A stretch of 64,000 bases of DNA. It comes from VAZQ01 sp963758945. GTDB lineage: Bacteria > Pseudomonadota > Alphaproteobacteria > Rhizobiales > Xanthobacteraceae. The translations under genes were made by a program, and so were the position numbers. This document shows positions 1 to 8,287 of this stretch, in pieces. The DNA lies in assembly GCA_963758945.1 (NCBI GenBank), contig CAVWXY010000016.1, positions 1 to 64,000 on the forward strand. The letters are read 5' to 3'. How positions within the stretch are numbered: the stretch's first letter is position 1; each line of letters begins with the position of its first letter. The notes beneath the pieces were generated by a model. The model was not told the origin of the DNA. It did not search any database and worked only from the letters and a program-made list of their open reading frames with translations.

Positions 1-75
1 GCTCGTGCAGGAATGAAAAGGAGGTCCTGCAGGGCGATCTCAGGCGAGGTCATGTGAAGTCGTGCTCCTGTCTCC

Positions 76-570
76 GTGGTCGAGGGTACAAGCGCAACCC
101 CCTCTACAAGACCTGGCAGAACATCACTCGGTACCCCCACGCTAGGCGCTCGGGAAAGCTTCCCGCGAATCCTCGCGGACGTCGAGGCACTCGGTCCCCG
201 CCCTCCCGGAGCCTGGTTCTGCAGGATCGCACGCAGGAAGCCCTGGGGTCCAAATAATTGCAGGTGGCGGTCCCCAAAGATGAGGAAGGCGCCGCGCGCG
301 CCGCGCGCCCGCGACCCACTGATCCACGACCCAATCTACCTCAGGTGGAAGGGGATCATGAAGAGCGGGACTGCATGCGAGAGGTGGCGAGAGTTCGAGA
401 GCTTCAGGACCGACGTAGGTGAACCGCCGTTCAAGGGGGCGTGCCTCGCCAGGATCGACCCGCGGGGTCCGTGGAGACCTGAATGCCAGGTGGCAGACGC
501 GATCCCAAATGTTATCGCGTCCACGCGCTCGTCAGGGTACGGCGGCATCGCGCGGGCGATGCCACGTTGA
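76..570 (+). pseudogene. phage-type protein with duplicated CRW-like module (frameshifted)
   Basis: The reading frame holds two copies of one module. The first, near nt 96-275, ends in ADVEALGPRPPGAWFCRI and PWGPNNCRW. The second, near nt 330-500, reads CERWREFESFRTDVGEPP and LARIDPRGPWRPECQ. This pattern (short W/Y-rich start, then F..F..D.G..P, then a (C/A)RID..GPW.P..C.W ending) is familiar from small phage proteins that often accompany HNH or AP2-like domains. The first copy's beginning (NPLYKTWQNI) is read in another frame, at nt 96-125, so a frameshift lies between about 125 and 150. No start codon is convincing. Family placement is from memory of the motif, so function is unknown; a phage or mobile-element origin is an inference. 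Confidence 0.4.
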
Positions 571-588
571 GGTGCGCAGGTTGGAGCA

Positions 589-830
589 ATGAAGGTCTAC
601 TGCGCCTCAAAGGTTCGGAACCACCGCGAGCACTGGACCGCGCTGCGCGCTGCCGGCATTCCGATAGTCGCCTCGTGGATCGACTGGGACAGGAACAGCG
701 ATCGCGCCGAAGCCATCACCTGACGAGTGGAGGAGTCAGCACCAGGAAAATGGGATGGAAGCGACGGCGCAGGTCGAGCGAGGTGACGCCATGGTCCGCT
801 ATTGGGGGAAGACCGGAAAACTTATGCTCG
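589..830 (+). pseudogene. small phage-like hypothetical protein, frameshifted
   Basis: An ATG at 589 opens MKVYCASKVRNHREHWTALR, followed by AAGIPIVASWIDWDRNSDRA. The frame stops at 721-723, but the next frame continues sensibly with PSPDEWRSQHQENGMEAT and a hydrophobic stretch. A one-base indel near 700-705 would therefore rebuild one protein of about 80 residues or more. The opening resembles short phage proteins with a Rossmann-like beginning, in the style of nucleoside deoxyribosyltransferases. I cannot assign a function. The decayed phage-type gene just upstream supports a shared mobile origin. Confidence 0.4.
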
Positions 831-1001
831 GCGTGAGTTTTCTCAGTTTGACCCGAAGCGGAAGTGGTGCCTCGAACATCTGTGTCACAAAAATGCGCAG
901 CATCGCAAAGGATATATTGCACTAAACCGCTCGCTCGGTAGGGCAGCGCTCATTTACTGTTGAACGTCCGTCTACAGTGCTTTCCTGTCCAGACCGCGTG
1001 G

Positions 1002-1809
1002 TTATTCTCTGGTTGCCATAATAAAATGGGCTCGCATTTTCCCGACGATAGATCCGGGGCAAAAACGGGCCTGTAGCGCTTGGGTCGCGGCATCGGTTGC
1101 TTCCCCGAGCCGGCTTGTGTCTCGGGCTTCAATTTCGCTACGCAGAGGTGAAGCTGGCAAAATCCAATGGCTAAGTCACGCGCAGACGGCGCATGGCTCT
1201 GCCGTTCAACCGTCTCAACAGAAATAATATCGAATCCGGCAGCGCTCAGTTCTTGGGCGATCACTCCTGTATCGTAATATCCATACGGAGTTCGTGCCAT
1301 CAATCCGGGTGGGTTTTCTGGGAAAAGTCGCGCGACGGCGTCATTCACAACGAAACAGAATTCATTCTGTTCAATTCGATCCCATACGCTGAAAACAAAA
1401 CAGCATTTGGCTTTAAAACCCGGAACGCCTCCCGATATGCTGCAAGTTTGTCTTGAAAGAACATCACTCCAAACTGACAGAGGATGACTTCGAAGGCACC
1501 ATCAGGGAAGGGAAGCGCTTGAGCGTTGGCCCGCCGCCAGACAACCCGTTCAACACCAGCCTGCACTGTTGCGAAGTCAAGCATCTCCGAGCTCACGTCG
1601 CTCGCGACGATTGTCACCTCTTTGGGGAGTAGCTGGCCGGACACGGGTTACAATCCCAGTGCCAGCAGCGATCTCCAACACACTCCCTTGTACGACGTAT
1701 TGCAAACGTCCCGCTTCGTCTCTCGCATAAGGCTCAAAAAAGGCGGCCCACGGTAACGGTCATAGAGCGCTGGTACCGATCCTGAGTAAAGATCGACGGG
1801 ATTCTGCAT
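1002..1809 (-). pseudogene. class I SAM-dependent methyltransferase, multiple frameshifts
   Basis: Pieces of one methyltransferase appear in order in different frames. It starts with MQNPVDLYSGSVPALYDRYR at 1809, then has the SAM-binding motif VLEIAAGTG (about nt 1650), then VTIVASDVSSEMLDFA, then the post-I region NAQALPFPDGAFEVILCQFG, then NDAVARLFPENPPG and a C-terminal PLRSEIEARDTSRLGEATDA ending at a TAA (1002-1004). At least four single-base shifts are needed, one in a run of A's near 1736-1741. The order and spacing are those of UbiE/type-11 methyltransferases of about 265 residues. The substrate cannot be told. Because the motifs survive intact, the shifts are either recent decay or base-calling errors. 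The segment is visibly less GC-rich than the core genome, which suggests transfer. Confidence 0.65.
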
Positions 1810-2184
1810 GATGTCCCCCAGTGCAGGCTGGGAATGCCGGCGCTTCACTCAATCGCCTGGACAGCGTCGCCGAACACCCGGAGCCACGGGTAGGGGATGC
1901 ATCAGAGCCCTTTTATCACGTTGCCACAAGCATGGCATAGCGACGCCAATGTCGGTTCATGGCACGAAGCTGCCGTTCGCCACGGTGCAAAACTACGTCC
2001 GCTTTCTGGGGTACAGCGGTCGAGAAATGCTCGCTGCTCAGCCGCACCGCATACCGAAACGTGGCGCCGCTGTTGCGAGAGAAGTGACCGATGTTGCGGC
2101 CTCTTGAATCCACAAACGGCCGTGGCGGTAATGTTCGGCGCCCACAGGATTGAGCAAGCAAAGCTTCTTTCAAGGAGAGATGCC
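1810..2184. other. intergenic, no gene recognised
   Basis: This 375-bp stretch has open frames on both strands, but none has a recognisable domain or plausible start. The plus-strand frame entering the downstream GYD gene (from 1897) is rich in C, R and H and reads like translated non-coding DNA. The only clear signal is the Shine-Dalgarno AAGGAGA at 2172-2178 that serves the gene starting at 2185. Confidence 0.5.
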
Positions 2185-2520
2185 ATGCCGATCTACATCT
2201 CGCGCGGGCGGTTCACCTCGAACGCCGTCAAGGGGATGCTGGCTAAGCCGGAAAATCGCGAGGAAGCCGTTGCCAAACTCTTCAAGAGTGTAGGAGGAAA
2301 GCTCATCGGCTGGTATTTGACCTTTGGCCACCATGATTGGTTGGCTATTGGCGAGTTCCCTAATGAGAAGGCTGCCGCCTCTGCGATACTGGCTGCTGCC
2401 GCGGGCGGCAGTCTGTCGGACATCGAGACGACCGTCGCGATGACGGCGAAAGATGCTCACGCCACGTTCGTATCCGCCGGAAAGGCAGCGAAGGGCTTCC
2501 GCAGCGCCGGGCGCTCGTAA
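2185..2520 (+). CDS. GYD domain-containing protein
   Basis: This is an intact 111-residue protein beginning MPIYISRGRFTSNAVKGM. It matches the small GYD family of ferredoxin-like fold proteins, whose members share a G-x-Y/H-D segment; here it reads GWYLTFGHHDWLAIGEFP, followed by a helix-rich end. The family has no established biochemical role. The start is set by AAGGAGA six bases upstream of ATG 2185; the open frame extends upstream but without coding character. It is one of the few genes in the first 6 kb with no frameshift. Neighbours are a broken methyltransferase and a broken phage methylase, so the context gives no functional hint. Confidence 0.75.
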   Translation: MPIYISRGRFTSNAVKGMLAKPENREEAVAKLFKSVGGKLIGWYLTFGHHDWLAIGEFPNEKAAASAILAAAAGGSLSDIETTVAMTAKDAHATFVSAGKAAKGFRSAGRS

Positions 2521-2698
2521 GTTCGGGCAAGACTTTCAATCTGAGCGAAAATGTCGGCGCCCATCCTGGATGCTGGGCGTTTCTCGGCGTCGCATGCGCT
2601 CGGCGAATTGCCCGCCGGTGTGTCGGCAATGGCAGAGGAGGGGTGATCGAAAAGGGTTCGTTTGCTGCGATGCATGAGTTCCGGAAATGGGCGCGCGC

Positions 2699-3992
2699 TC
2701 ACGCGGAAACGGTGGCTGATGGGGCGCGAGGTCGACGCCCCGATCGCGCGCGCGTCGCGCCCCCGAGCAGCCTTCGTGCCCTCGCGACCGCGCCGGCGTC
2801 GACGTCGCACCCGACCGCGTGCCTCCCCAGCTGCGTCGCAGCGATGAGGGTCGTGCCGCCGCCCATGCACGGGTCGACCACCAGGTCGCCCGGTCTCGTG
2901 AGCCTCTCCACGATGACGCGGAACGCGTTCAGGCTCTGACCGTGAGGGTGCCGGGCGCGCCCGTCGTCGACGTCGTCCTCCACCCTGATGACGTCGTGGA
3001 ACATGCGCGCGCACGCACCAAAGATGAGCACCGGCTTCCAGCCCGATGTGACCTTGCGGGGATGGACCATCCACCTGTTCCTGTCGATCAGGATGGCAGC
3101 GGTCCACCTGTAGGGACGTCCGACGCTCAACTGCGCGAACGCCTGCGGAAGCCGGTCCTGGCAGTACATGACCGCGAGGACCCCGTCTGGCTTCAGCACC
3201 CTGTCCGCCCAGAGAGCGAGTTCGCGCAGCAGCGGGAGCGACCCCTCGTCGTACGGGGGGTCGGTGACGACGACATCCACGCCGCGCAGCCCTGCGAGCG
3301 CCCGCTGGAATGGACCGTGGTGGAGCTCGATGCGAAGGTGCGCGGGCGGCGGCGCGAGGGCGGCGCGCTTCCTCCCCGCGGGACCGGTCCCGGGCGATGC
3401 GGCAGGCTCGCCCGAGCCTCAGCTTCCCCGCGGCGACCTGACGCGCGAGGTCCGGCGCGACCCTCGCGAGCCACTTGAAGCTCTCGACCGATGACCGCGA
3501 GACGCCCACCGACCTCGGCGGCGGCGGCCGCTGCCTTTCCGGCGTCCGTAGCCTCTAGCCTTTTTTGGGCTGAAGCCGGTCGACCATTGCCGGCGGTCAG
3601 CCCGCCCCTCCTGCGACCCTCCGCCTCGTCGCCTCGCCGCCTCGGCGGCGAACATCGGAGCTGCCTTGATGGCGATTGCCGCGCGCGCGCCGACGTCCAG
3701 GTGGCGCCTCTTGACGTTACTGCGCGAGGAAGCCGAGCGGGTCGTCGCCGTCGTAGCGGCGAGCGCGGACCTTCACGCCGGCGGCGCGGCAGGCTCGCCA
3801 CCGGTTCCTCCCGTCCAGAAGGAGGTCGCCGTACATCCAGATCGGTTCGATCAGCCCGCGGGACCTGATGTCCACGACGAGGGCGATCGAAGTCAAGACC
3901 CTCGAACAGGGGAAGAGGTCTGCGACCGGGTGGCAGGGAGGGAGGTCATCCTGGGGCACGGCGCGTCGTCGCTCTCCGGAACATGGTCGCAC
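2699..3992 (-). pseudogene. ParB-like N-terminus fused to DNA amino-methyltransferase, degenerate
   Basis: Read leftwards, the fragments form one phage-style protein. The ParB-like part has HPVADLFP, then GLIEPIWMYGDLLLDGRNRW (about nt 3800-3880), then NVKRRHLDVGARAAIAIKAA in a shifted frame from 3717. Next is an HTH-like GVSRSSVESFKWLARVAPDL (about 3505-3450). The methylase part (3280-2699) is one open frame with catalytic DPPY at residues 7-10 and the SAM-binding DPCMGGGTTLIAATQ near residue 140. Motif IV before motif I is the beta-class order of N6-adenine/N4-cytosine methylases. At least four frameshifts, some compensating, separate the blocks. Such fusions are common in alphaproteobacterial prophages. 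The methylase half alone could still be expressed from ATG 3280; whether it is active is unknown. Confidence 0.6.
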
Positions 3993-4119
3993 ACCCGCGC
4001 GCCGATGGCCAGGGAGTTTTCAGATGGATTTCGCCAACTACGTGCTCAGGAACAGGCTGCGCCGCGGCTGGGAACCACGCGCCGGCGGTGACGACACCGA
4101 ACGCCAGCGCGCGGCTATC

Positions 4120-4624
4120 TCAACCGCTCCATAAGTAACCCTTTTCCCCCGTCCCAGCGCCGACCCAGTCGTAGGGGCGGTCCGGGGCCGCACGAGGAAC
4201 TCCATGCCCTCCCCTATCTTGCCCTCGGCGCGCGTGCCTCGTCGCCAGTCCGTGATGAGACCCTGTCGGTAGGACGGCTCCGTCTTCGTCTCGTGGAGGG
4301 CGAGGTAGGCGCCGACCTTCGGGGCGCGCTCCGAGTGGACCCGCGCGACGATCCAGATCCCGGACCAGAACGTGCCGTCCGGGCACACGATCACCCCCTT
4401 GTCAGCGCGCGCGACGAAGTGGAACCCGACGACGTACCTCCGCTCCTCCCGCCCTTCGCCGGCTTGCGCTGCCCGCGCCCCGCCTTCGCGGGTCTCTTCG
4501 CCAGCTCGGCGTCGCAGAGCGCGGCAACCTCGACCGCGCCCTTCCGCATCGCATTGTCGCGCAGGGCCCGCAGCTTCGCGGTCGGCAGGTCCGCCACTCG
4601 CTGCTCATCCCACTGGACTGCCAT
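4120..4624 (-). pseudogene. conserved Rhizobiales hypothetical protein, two frameshifts
   Basis: Three frames join into one protein. It starts at ATG 4624 with MAVQWDEQRVADLPTAKLRA and ends its first block after DAELAKRPAK. It shifts near 4445-4455 into YVVGFHFVARADKGVIVCPD and GTFWSGIWIVARVHSERAPK, and shifts again near 4175-4190 into PYDWVGAGTGEKGYLW before the stop at 4120. The parts are collinear with a conserved hypothetical protein that I recall from many Rhizobiales genomes and mobile regions; its function is unknown. The intact motifs and simple +1/-1 shifts are the same signature as in neighbouring genes. Confidence 0.55.
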
Positions 4625-4706
4625 CGCGCCCTCCCGAGTTCCTGGCGCGGGCGATGGTAGCCCGGATGCCCTTCGGCGGCGACAAGGTTGACAGGCTCCT
4701 GCGCCC

Positions 4707-4832
4707 TCACCGCCCCCAGTCCTCCTCCGCCTCCCGCCTCACCGCGGCGCACGCCGGGTTCTTCATCTTGACCCAGTCGGGCGAGCGACCGCTGCGGTAG
4801 GGCGAGCCCTTGCGCTTGAGGACCCTCCGCAT
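4707..4832 (-). pseudogene. C-terminal remnant of ATP-dependent DNA ligase
   Basis: This 41-residue open frame starts at ATG 4832 and contains KRKGSPYRSGRSPDWVKMKN followed by PACAAVRREAEEDWGR and a stop. That tail is characteristic of the end of bacterial LigD/LigC-type ATP-dependent ligases: the nucleotidyltransferase motif with SPYRSGRSPDW and K-x-K, then a charged end. The rest of the ligase is absent. Upstream lies the SLATT gene, whose stop at 4839 is only six bases away. The piece is therefore a truncated leftover, probably joined to its present neighbour by a deletion or insertion. It is too short to be functional. Confidence 0.6.
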
Positions 4833-4838
4833 TGCACG

Positions 4839-5341
4839 TTAGGACGACAAACTCTTGAACTCATAGTCTCCACGGTTAATCTTCTTGCGCGCCCTCTCAA
4901 AACACCATTCGGGTGCTGTGTACAACTCTGCATTTGCTGTTTCCAATCGTGCGCGGGCTTCCTTGTACTCAGCCTCGAAAGCATCGAATGGCTTGAGGGG
5001 ACCCACACGCTCGAGGTCAGCGAATACAATTTCCAATTCTTGTATTCTCCTGCGAGGCGCGCCGCAGTTGGCATGTGCTCGTCTAGTTTCAGCGCCGCGT
5101 ATATGGCGGGGACCAACCCAGCCATCAACGCAAGAGCCGCCGTTACAACGGCAAATCGATCATCGCCCTTTAGAAGGTCCCAACTCGCCAGCGCCCCGAA
5201 AACGATTGGCACAATGACAAACCCAATTCGCACCTTGCGGAGGCAGCGAAGCCAGATTAGGAGCGTGGTCGAGGTGTATAGACAACGTTCCCGCTGCTCA
5301 GCACACTGAGCCTTCAATGCATCCGCGAGCGCTTGGCTCAT
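4839..5341 (-). pseudogene. SLATT two-transmembrane effector, single frameshift
   Basis: The protein starts at ATG 5341 (MSQALADALKAQCAEQRERC). It has two hydrophobic helices, IGFVIVPIVFGALASW and FAVVTAALALMAGLVPAIYA, then ARLAGEYKN. After a shift near 5030 it continues with VFADLERVGPLKPFDAFEAE and ends in RGDYEFKSLSS at 4839. A soluble N-terminal helix, two membrane helices and a long charged C-terminal helix are the layout of SLATT domains, which are predicted pore-forming effectors paired with nucleotide second-messenger synthases. Its ATG overlaps the TGA of the upstream CD-NTase (ATGA), so the two are translationally coupled. It may be decayed or simply misread; one inserted or deleted base restores about 166 residues. 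Confidence 0.6.
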
Positions 5342-6212
5342 CCTGCCGGGATCTCCACTCCGAAAATCTTTTGCCACTCCTCACCGGCTGAGTACGGCAT
5401 CTTCTCTGCCTCATCCTTGACCGCCTTAACCGCACGCTCGTAGGCAGTTTGTGCTCGCGATTTCCATACATCGCCAAGGAACATGCGTTCGTATGTTCCC
5501 GGTGCATACAGGTATGAGTTTGCCTGCCCAATGAGGTACGAAAAAAATCGCGCGTCATCCAGTCGTAGTAGAGCTTTGACCTTCCAGCGTATGTCCACCG
5601 TTGGAGAAAATTCACAGAAAGCAATTCAAGGTGGAACGACTTCAGCGAAACCGCGCAATGCGATTGCCAGCACTTCATCATCCGCACAAGATCCCGCGTA
5701 TTGTTGTTCGTCTTATCGTTCGACTCCTTTACATTTCTCAATTCTGCATCCGGGTCAAATGTCTTGTATAAGCCACCGTCTGACGTAATGGGTATCCAAT
5801 ATTGACCTGTGTTCAGTTTAAAGGCAGGCAGAAGTTCGACAGCGTAACTCTGAAACGGAATCAGTACCACTGGTCCGTCACCCCGAATGCTCGTCCTAGG
5901 AAAGCTAGCTTGCAGCGCAGTGCGCATTTCTTGCAGAAGCTGGGATTGCTTATTGCCGCTCACGCGCTGAAATCGCTCATAGACATCCGACGGCATTGAA
6001 AACAGCACATCCACGTCTCTCGGGGGTCGTGTTCGCGTGCCCTTGCCCCAGGAGCCAACATAGAAGCTGTTGGCAGTCCCAGAACTAAACGAGTAGTACT
6101 TCGCGTTCAGAACCCTGCACACGTTTTCGCGCTTAGTGGCACCATCGCTCTTCTGGGCATCACTCAAAGTAATGTTATTTAAGAACTTCGAGAAGCGCTC
6201 AGCCGCTTCCAT
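5338..6212 (-). pseudogene. CD-NTase (SMODS) nucleotidyltransferase, single frameshift
   Basis: The enzyme belongs to the cGAS/DncV-like (SMODS) fold that makes cyclic oligonucleotide signals in CBASS defence. The nucleotidyltransferase motif is clear: GS at residues 53-54 and DVD at 66-68 in FYVGSWGKGTRTRPPRDVDV. The third acidic position is a glutamate in YAVELLPAF. KSFHLELLSVNFL is the usual C-terminal helix motif. After residues WMTRDFF the frame breaks in a run of seven A's (5541-5547). One extra base gives SYLIGQANSYLYAPGTYERM and a natural end at TGA 5338-5340, about 291 residues. That stop overlaps the SLATT start, giving a two-gene operon. The DNA is AT-richer than the core, consistent with transfer. 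Product and activity are untested inference. Confidence 0.65.
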
Positions 6213-6647
6213 CCGTATTTCACCCTCGGGCTATCTTATTCCGAGTTCCGGGGCGCCCTTCGCTTTTTCGATCTTCCCCATCCGCTGCGTCCTGCTTTCA
6301 CACACTTTGCCGCAGCCGCGCTCCTTGTTTGGGTCTCGATGTTCGCCAGCTATGCGGCATCAGTTGCAACTTGGATCCGCTCGACGATCGAAGGATCGTC
6401 GTTCTCGGGCTTGTTGACCCGCGTCGAAATCGCCCACATCCGCATCAGGTCGGCGGGGAAAGGTCGCATAATGTGGGCTTGTCGGACATTACTCGTTCCC
6501 GCGGCGCGAAGCCGTCAAATCAACATAAAGCCTCACGAAATCGCGCCATCTCATTTTAGCCCCCGATCGTCAAAATTACGCCTGAACGGGATCACAACAT
6601 ACCACCTGCCGCGGGGTTGTCTGGATATTAAAATGCTGCGGCTGTCC
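6213..6647. other. intergenic, no gene recognised
   Basis: These 435 bp upstream of the CD-NTase contain plus-strand open frames (from 6136, 6329 and 6339) with no domain, no good ribosome binding site and unconvincing composition. The promoter of the CD-NTase/SLATT pair should be near 6215-6300, but I see no clear -35/-10 pair. Confidence 0.45.
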
Positions 6648-7055
6648 TCATTCCGATGCCTCGGTCGCCAGCGCCTTCCGCACGTCAGATTGGGATAAGC
6701 CGAACTGTCGGGCAATCCGTGCAGGCGTGATGCCAGCCTTGAAGGCAGCGCGAACGGCGTTCACCTGCCCACGCGTCAGCGAGAGCGCGACTACGTCCGG
6801 TCGCCGCCTTGGGGGATGCTTATCCGTCGGGGAGGGCTGTCTGCCCCGTCGCTTCGCCTCAGCGAGCGCCACCGCGAGCAGTCGGTCGAGCTCCTCGTCA
6901 TCGAGGTGCTTGACCGCGCTGGTCAGGTCCCTGGGCAGGACGTGCCGCCGCTCCTGCACCGACGGGGCATCCTCTGTTGCCGACGGGGATGCCTCTCCGG
7001 ACGGCGCCGTCGAGAACAGATCGGGGGTTGCTTGTCGCGTGCGACCACTTCCCAT
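6648..7055 (-). CDS. conserved hypothetical protein with C-terminal HTH
   Basis: This 135-residue protein is read from ATG 7055 (MGSGRTRQATPDLFSTAPSG). The middle, RHVLPRDLTSAVKHLDDEEL, is followed by a helical LLAVALAEAKRRGR. The C-terminus, RAAFKAGITPARIARQFGLS then QSDVRKAL, is a resolvase-type helix-turn-helix. The open frame extends to 7238, but those upstream residues lack coding character. I recall close relatives as small conserved proteins of Bradyrhizobium, often in accessory regions. DNA binding is inferred from the HTH; its targets are unknown. Confidence 0.55.
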   Translation of the reverse strand: MGSGRTRQATPDLFSTAPSGEASPSATEDAPSVQERRHVLPRDLTSAVKHLDDEELDRLLAVALAEAKRRGRQPSPTDKHPPRRRPDVVALSLTRGQVNAVRAAFKAGITPARIARQFGLSQSDVRKALATEASE

Positions 7056-7162
7056 GCCGGGGATCGTGCCGTTATCGAGGGGGAGGCAGCAATGCCTTTC
7101 TCCCACTGCCTGTAATAATAAGCAGCCGGAGCGGGGAGGCCGCCCCGGCAACGGGTGCCTTG

Positions 7163-7636
7163 CTACTTCTCCTGAATTCGACGCAGGTAGTCGACAACCG
7201 ACAGTATGCGGTTCCCGATGACGTCTTCCGGATCGCACGAGAGGTCAAGGTGCGACTCATAACGGTCAAGCTCCTTGTGTACTTTGCGCTTGACCGTCTT
7301 CGTCGGAGCAATCGGCGAGGGCGTGCGCCGACAGCCCCAGATTGGCATCTCACGAGCGTCGTGCGATCCGGTCGCGCTCCGTCCGTCAACCGCCTCATAG
7401 ACGGCGCTCAGTGGAAACACGCCGTTGTTCTTCTTGGCGAAGGCGGTCAAATCGGCTGGCTTTGCCTTCAGCTTAAAGCTGAGCGGACCTTTCCCCTTTC
7501 CATCGGTTCCGTGGCACGGCGCGCAACTCGACAGATATTCCGCCTTGCCCGCATCAACCTCTTCCGCCCAGCCGCAGGCAGTCAAACCGATCGTAACACT
7601 GGCGACCATCAGCCACGTCGCAGCAGCTTTTTGCAT
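7163..7636 (-). CDS. periplasmic/membrane-tethered c-type cytochrome
   Basis: This 157-residue class I cytochrome c begins with an export signal (MQKAAATWLMVASVTIGLTA). A Cys at 21 follows, so it may be a lipoprotein. Haem attaches at C38-A-P-C41-H42, and M97 in DAREMPIWG is the likely sixth ligand. It ends VVDYLRRIQEK. Residues 101-145 (RTPSPIAPTKTVKRKVHKEL and following) have no counterpart in the paralogue at 7738-8106, which otherwise aligns without gaps through residue 97. The two lie in tandem on one strand, 101 bp apart. The role is electron transfer; the partner is not apparent. The extra segment contains a third Cys and may be a loop or a small insertion. Confidence 0.75.
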   Translation of the reverse strand: MQKAAATWLMVASVTIGLTACGWAEEVDAGKAEYLSSCAPCHGTDGKGKGPLSFKLKAKPADLTAFAKKNNGVFPLSAVYEAVDGRSATGSHDAREMPIWGCRRTPSPIAPTKTVKRKVHKELDRYESHLDLSCDPEDVIGNRILSVVDYLRRIQEK

Positions 7637-7737
7637 GGCAACGGTTCACAACGGCGCCCATGACCGCCTCGGCATCGCGACCCTCCAACTACGACCCTGT
7701 GAAGCGATGCCTCGTAATTTAGTTTTAGCCGAGCGTA

Positions 7738-8106
7738 TTATTTTTCCTGAATACGATACAGATAGTCGATTAGCGAGATAAGCTCAGGTGTTGAGTATTC
7801 CTTTCCCCAAATGGGCATTTCACGGGTGCCATGCTGTTGCACTTGCTCGCGCCCGTCGATGACTTCATAAATCTTTACCATCGGAAATAACCCGCCGTTT
7901 GCCTTTGCCAGCACGGTCAGGTCTGGCGCGTCGTTTGTCAGACGTGGCGTGTGCACTCCACTGCCTTTGGCACCGACGCCATGGCAACCGATGCAGCCCT
8001 TCTCGTACTCGAGCTTGCCGAGGTCAATGTTCTGTTGGGCGGGCGCCGTGGCGCTGAGACCCAGTGCTGCGACGAGCACGAGGATGCTCAGAACGGCTCT
8101 CATCAT
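7738..8106 (-). CDS. c-type cytochrome (class I)
   Basis: This is a 122-residue secreted cytochrome. Its signal peptide MMRAVLSILVLVAALGLSAT ends with APAQ, where cleavage is expected. Haem binds at C38-I-G-C41-H42, and M97 in GTREMPIWG is the likely axial ligand. The end is LISLIDYLYRIQEK. It is the more typical of two tandem paralogues whose haem residues sit at identical positions. It resembles small periplasmic mono-haem cytochromes that accept electrons from dehydrogenases. An IS3 element lies 151 bp upstream of its start and may have replaced or moved its promoter. Confidence 0.8.
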   Translation of the reverse strand: MMRAVLSILVLVAALGLSATAPAQQNIDLGKLEYEKGCIGCHGVGAKGSGVHTPRLTNDAPDLTVLAKANGGLFPMVKIYEVIDGREQVQQHGTREMPIWGKEYSTPELISLIDYLYRIQEK

Positions 8107-8287
8107 TGGCGCCTCTCAGACAAATCCCAAATTCTTCAGGTGGGAGGATAATGCAACCGAGCCTACTTTAATCAAGCCTACTTGAATAGAGCCTGTGCTT
8201 CAAAAGCTCATGCTGCGGTTCTCAGTTCCTGCGGATTCGTTTCTGAGAGGACGCAATTGGCCTGCACCCGTTTTGGATGACACCCGG

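Noticed and set aside
17..25. AAAGGAGGT Shine-Dalgarno-like sequence near the window start
   Set aside because: No start codon lies at a sensible distance (5-10 bases) downstream, so it is not tied to a gene.
1897..2184. N-terminal extension of the GYD protein from ATG 1897
   Set aside because: The extension has cysteine- and arginine-rich sequence unlike coding DNA. A good ribosome site lies at 2172-2178 before ATG 2185.
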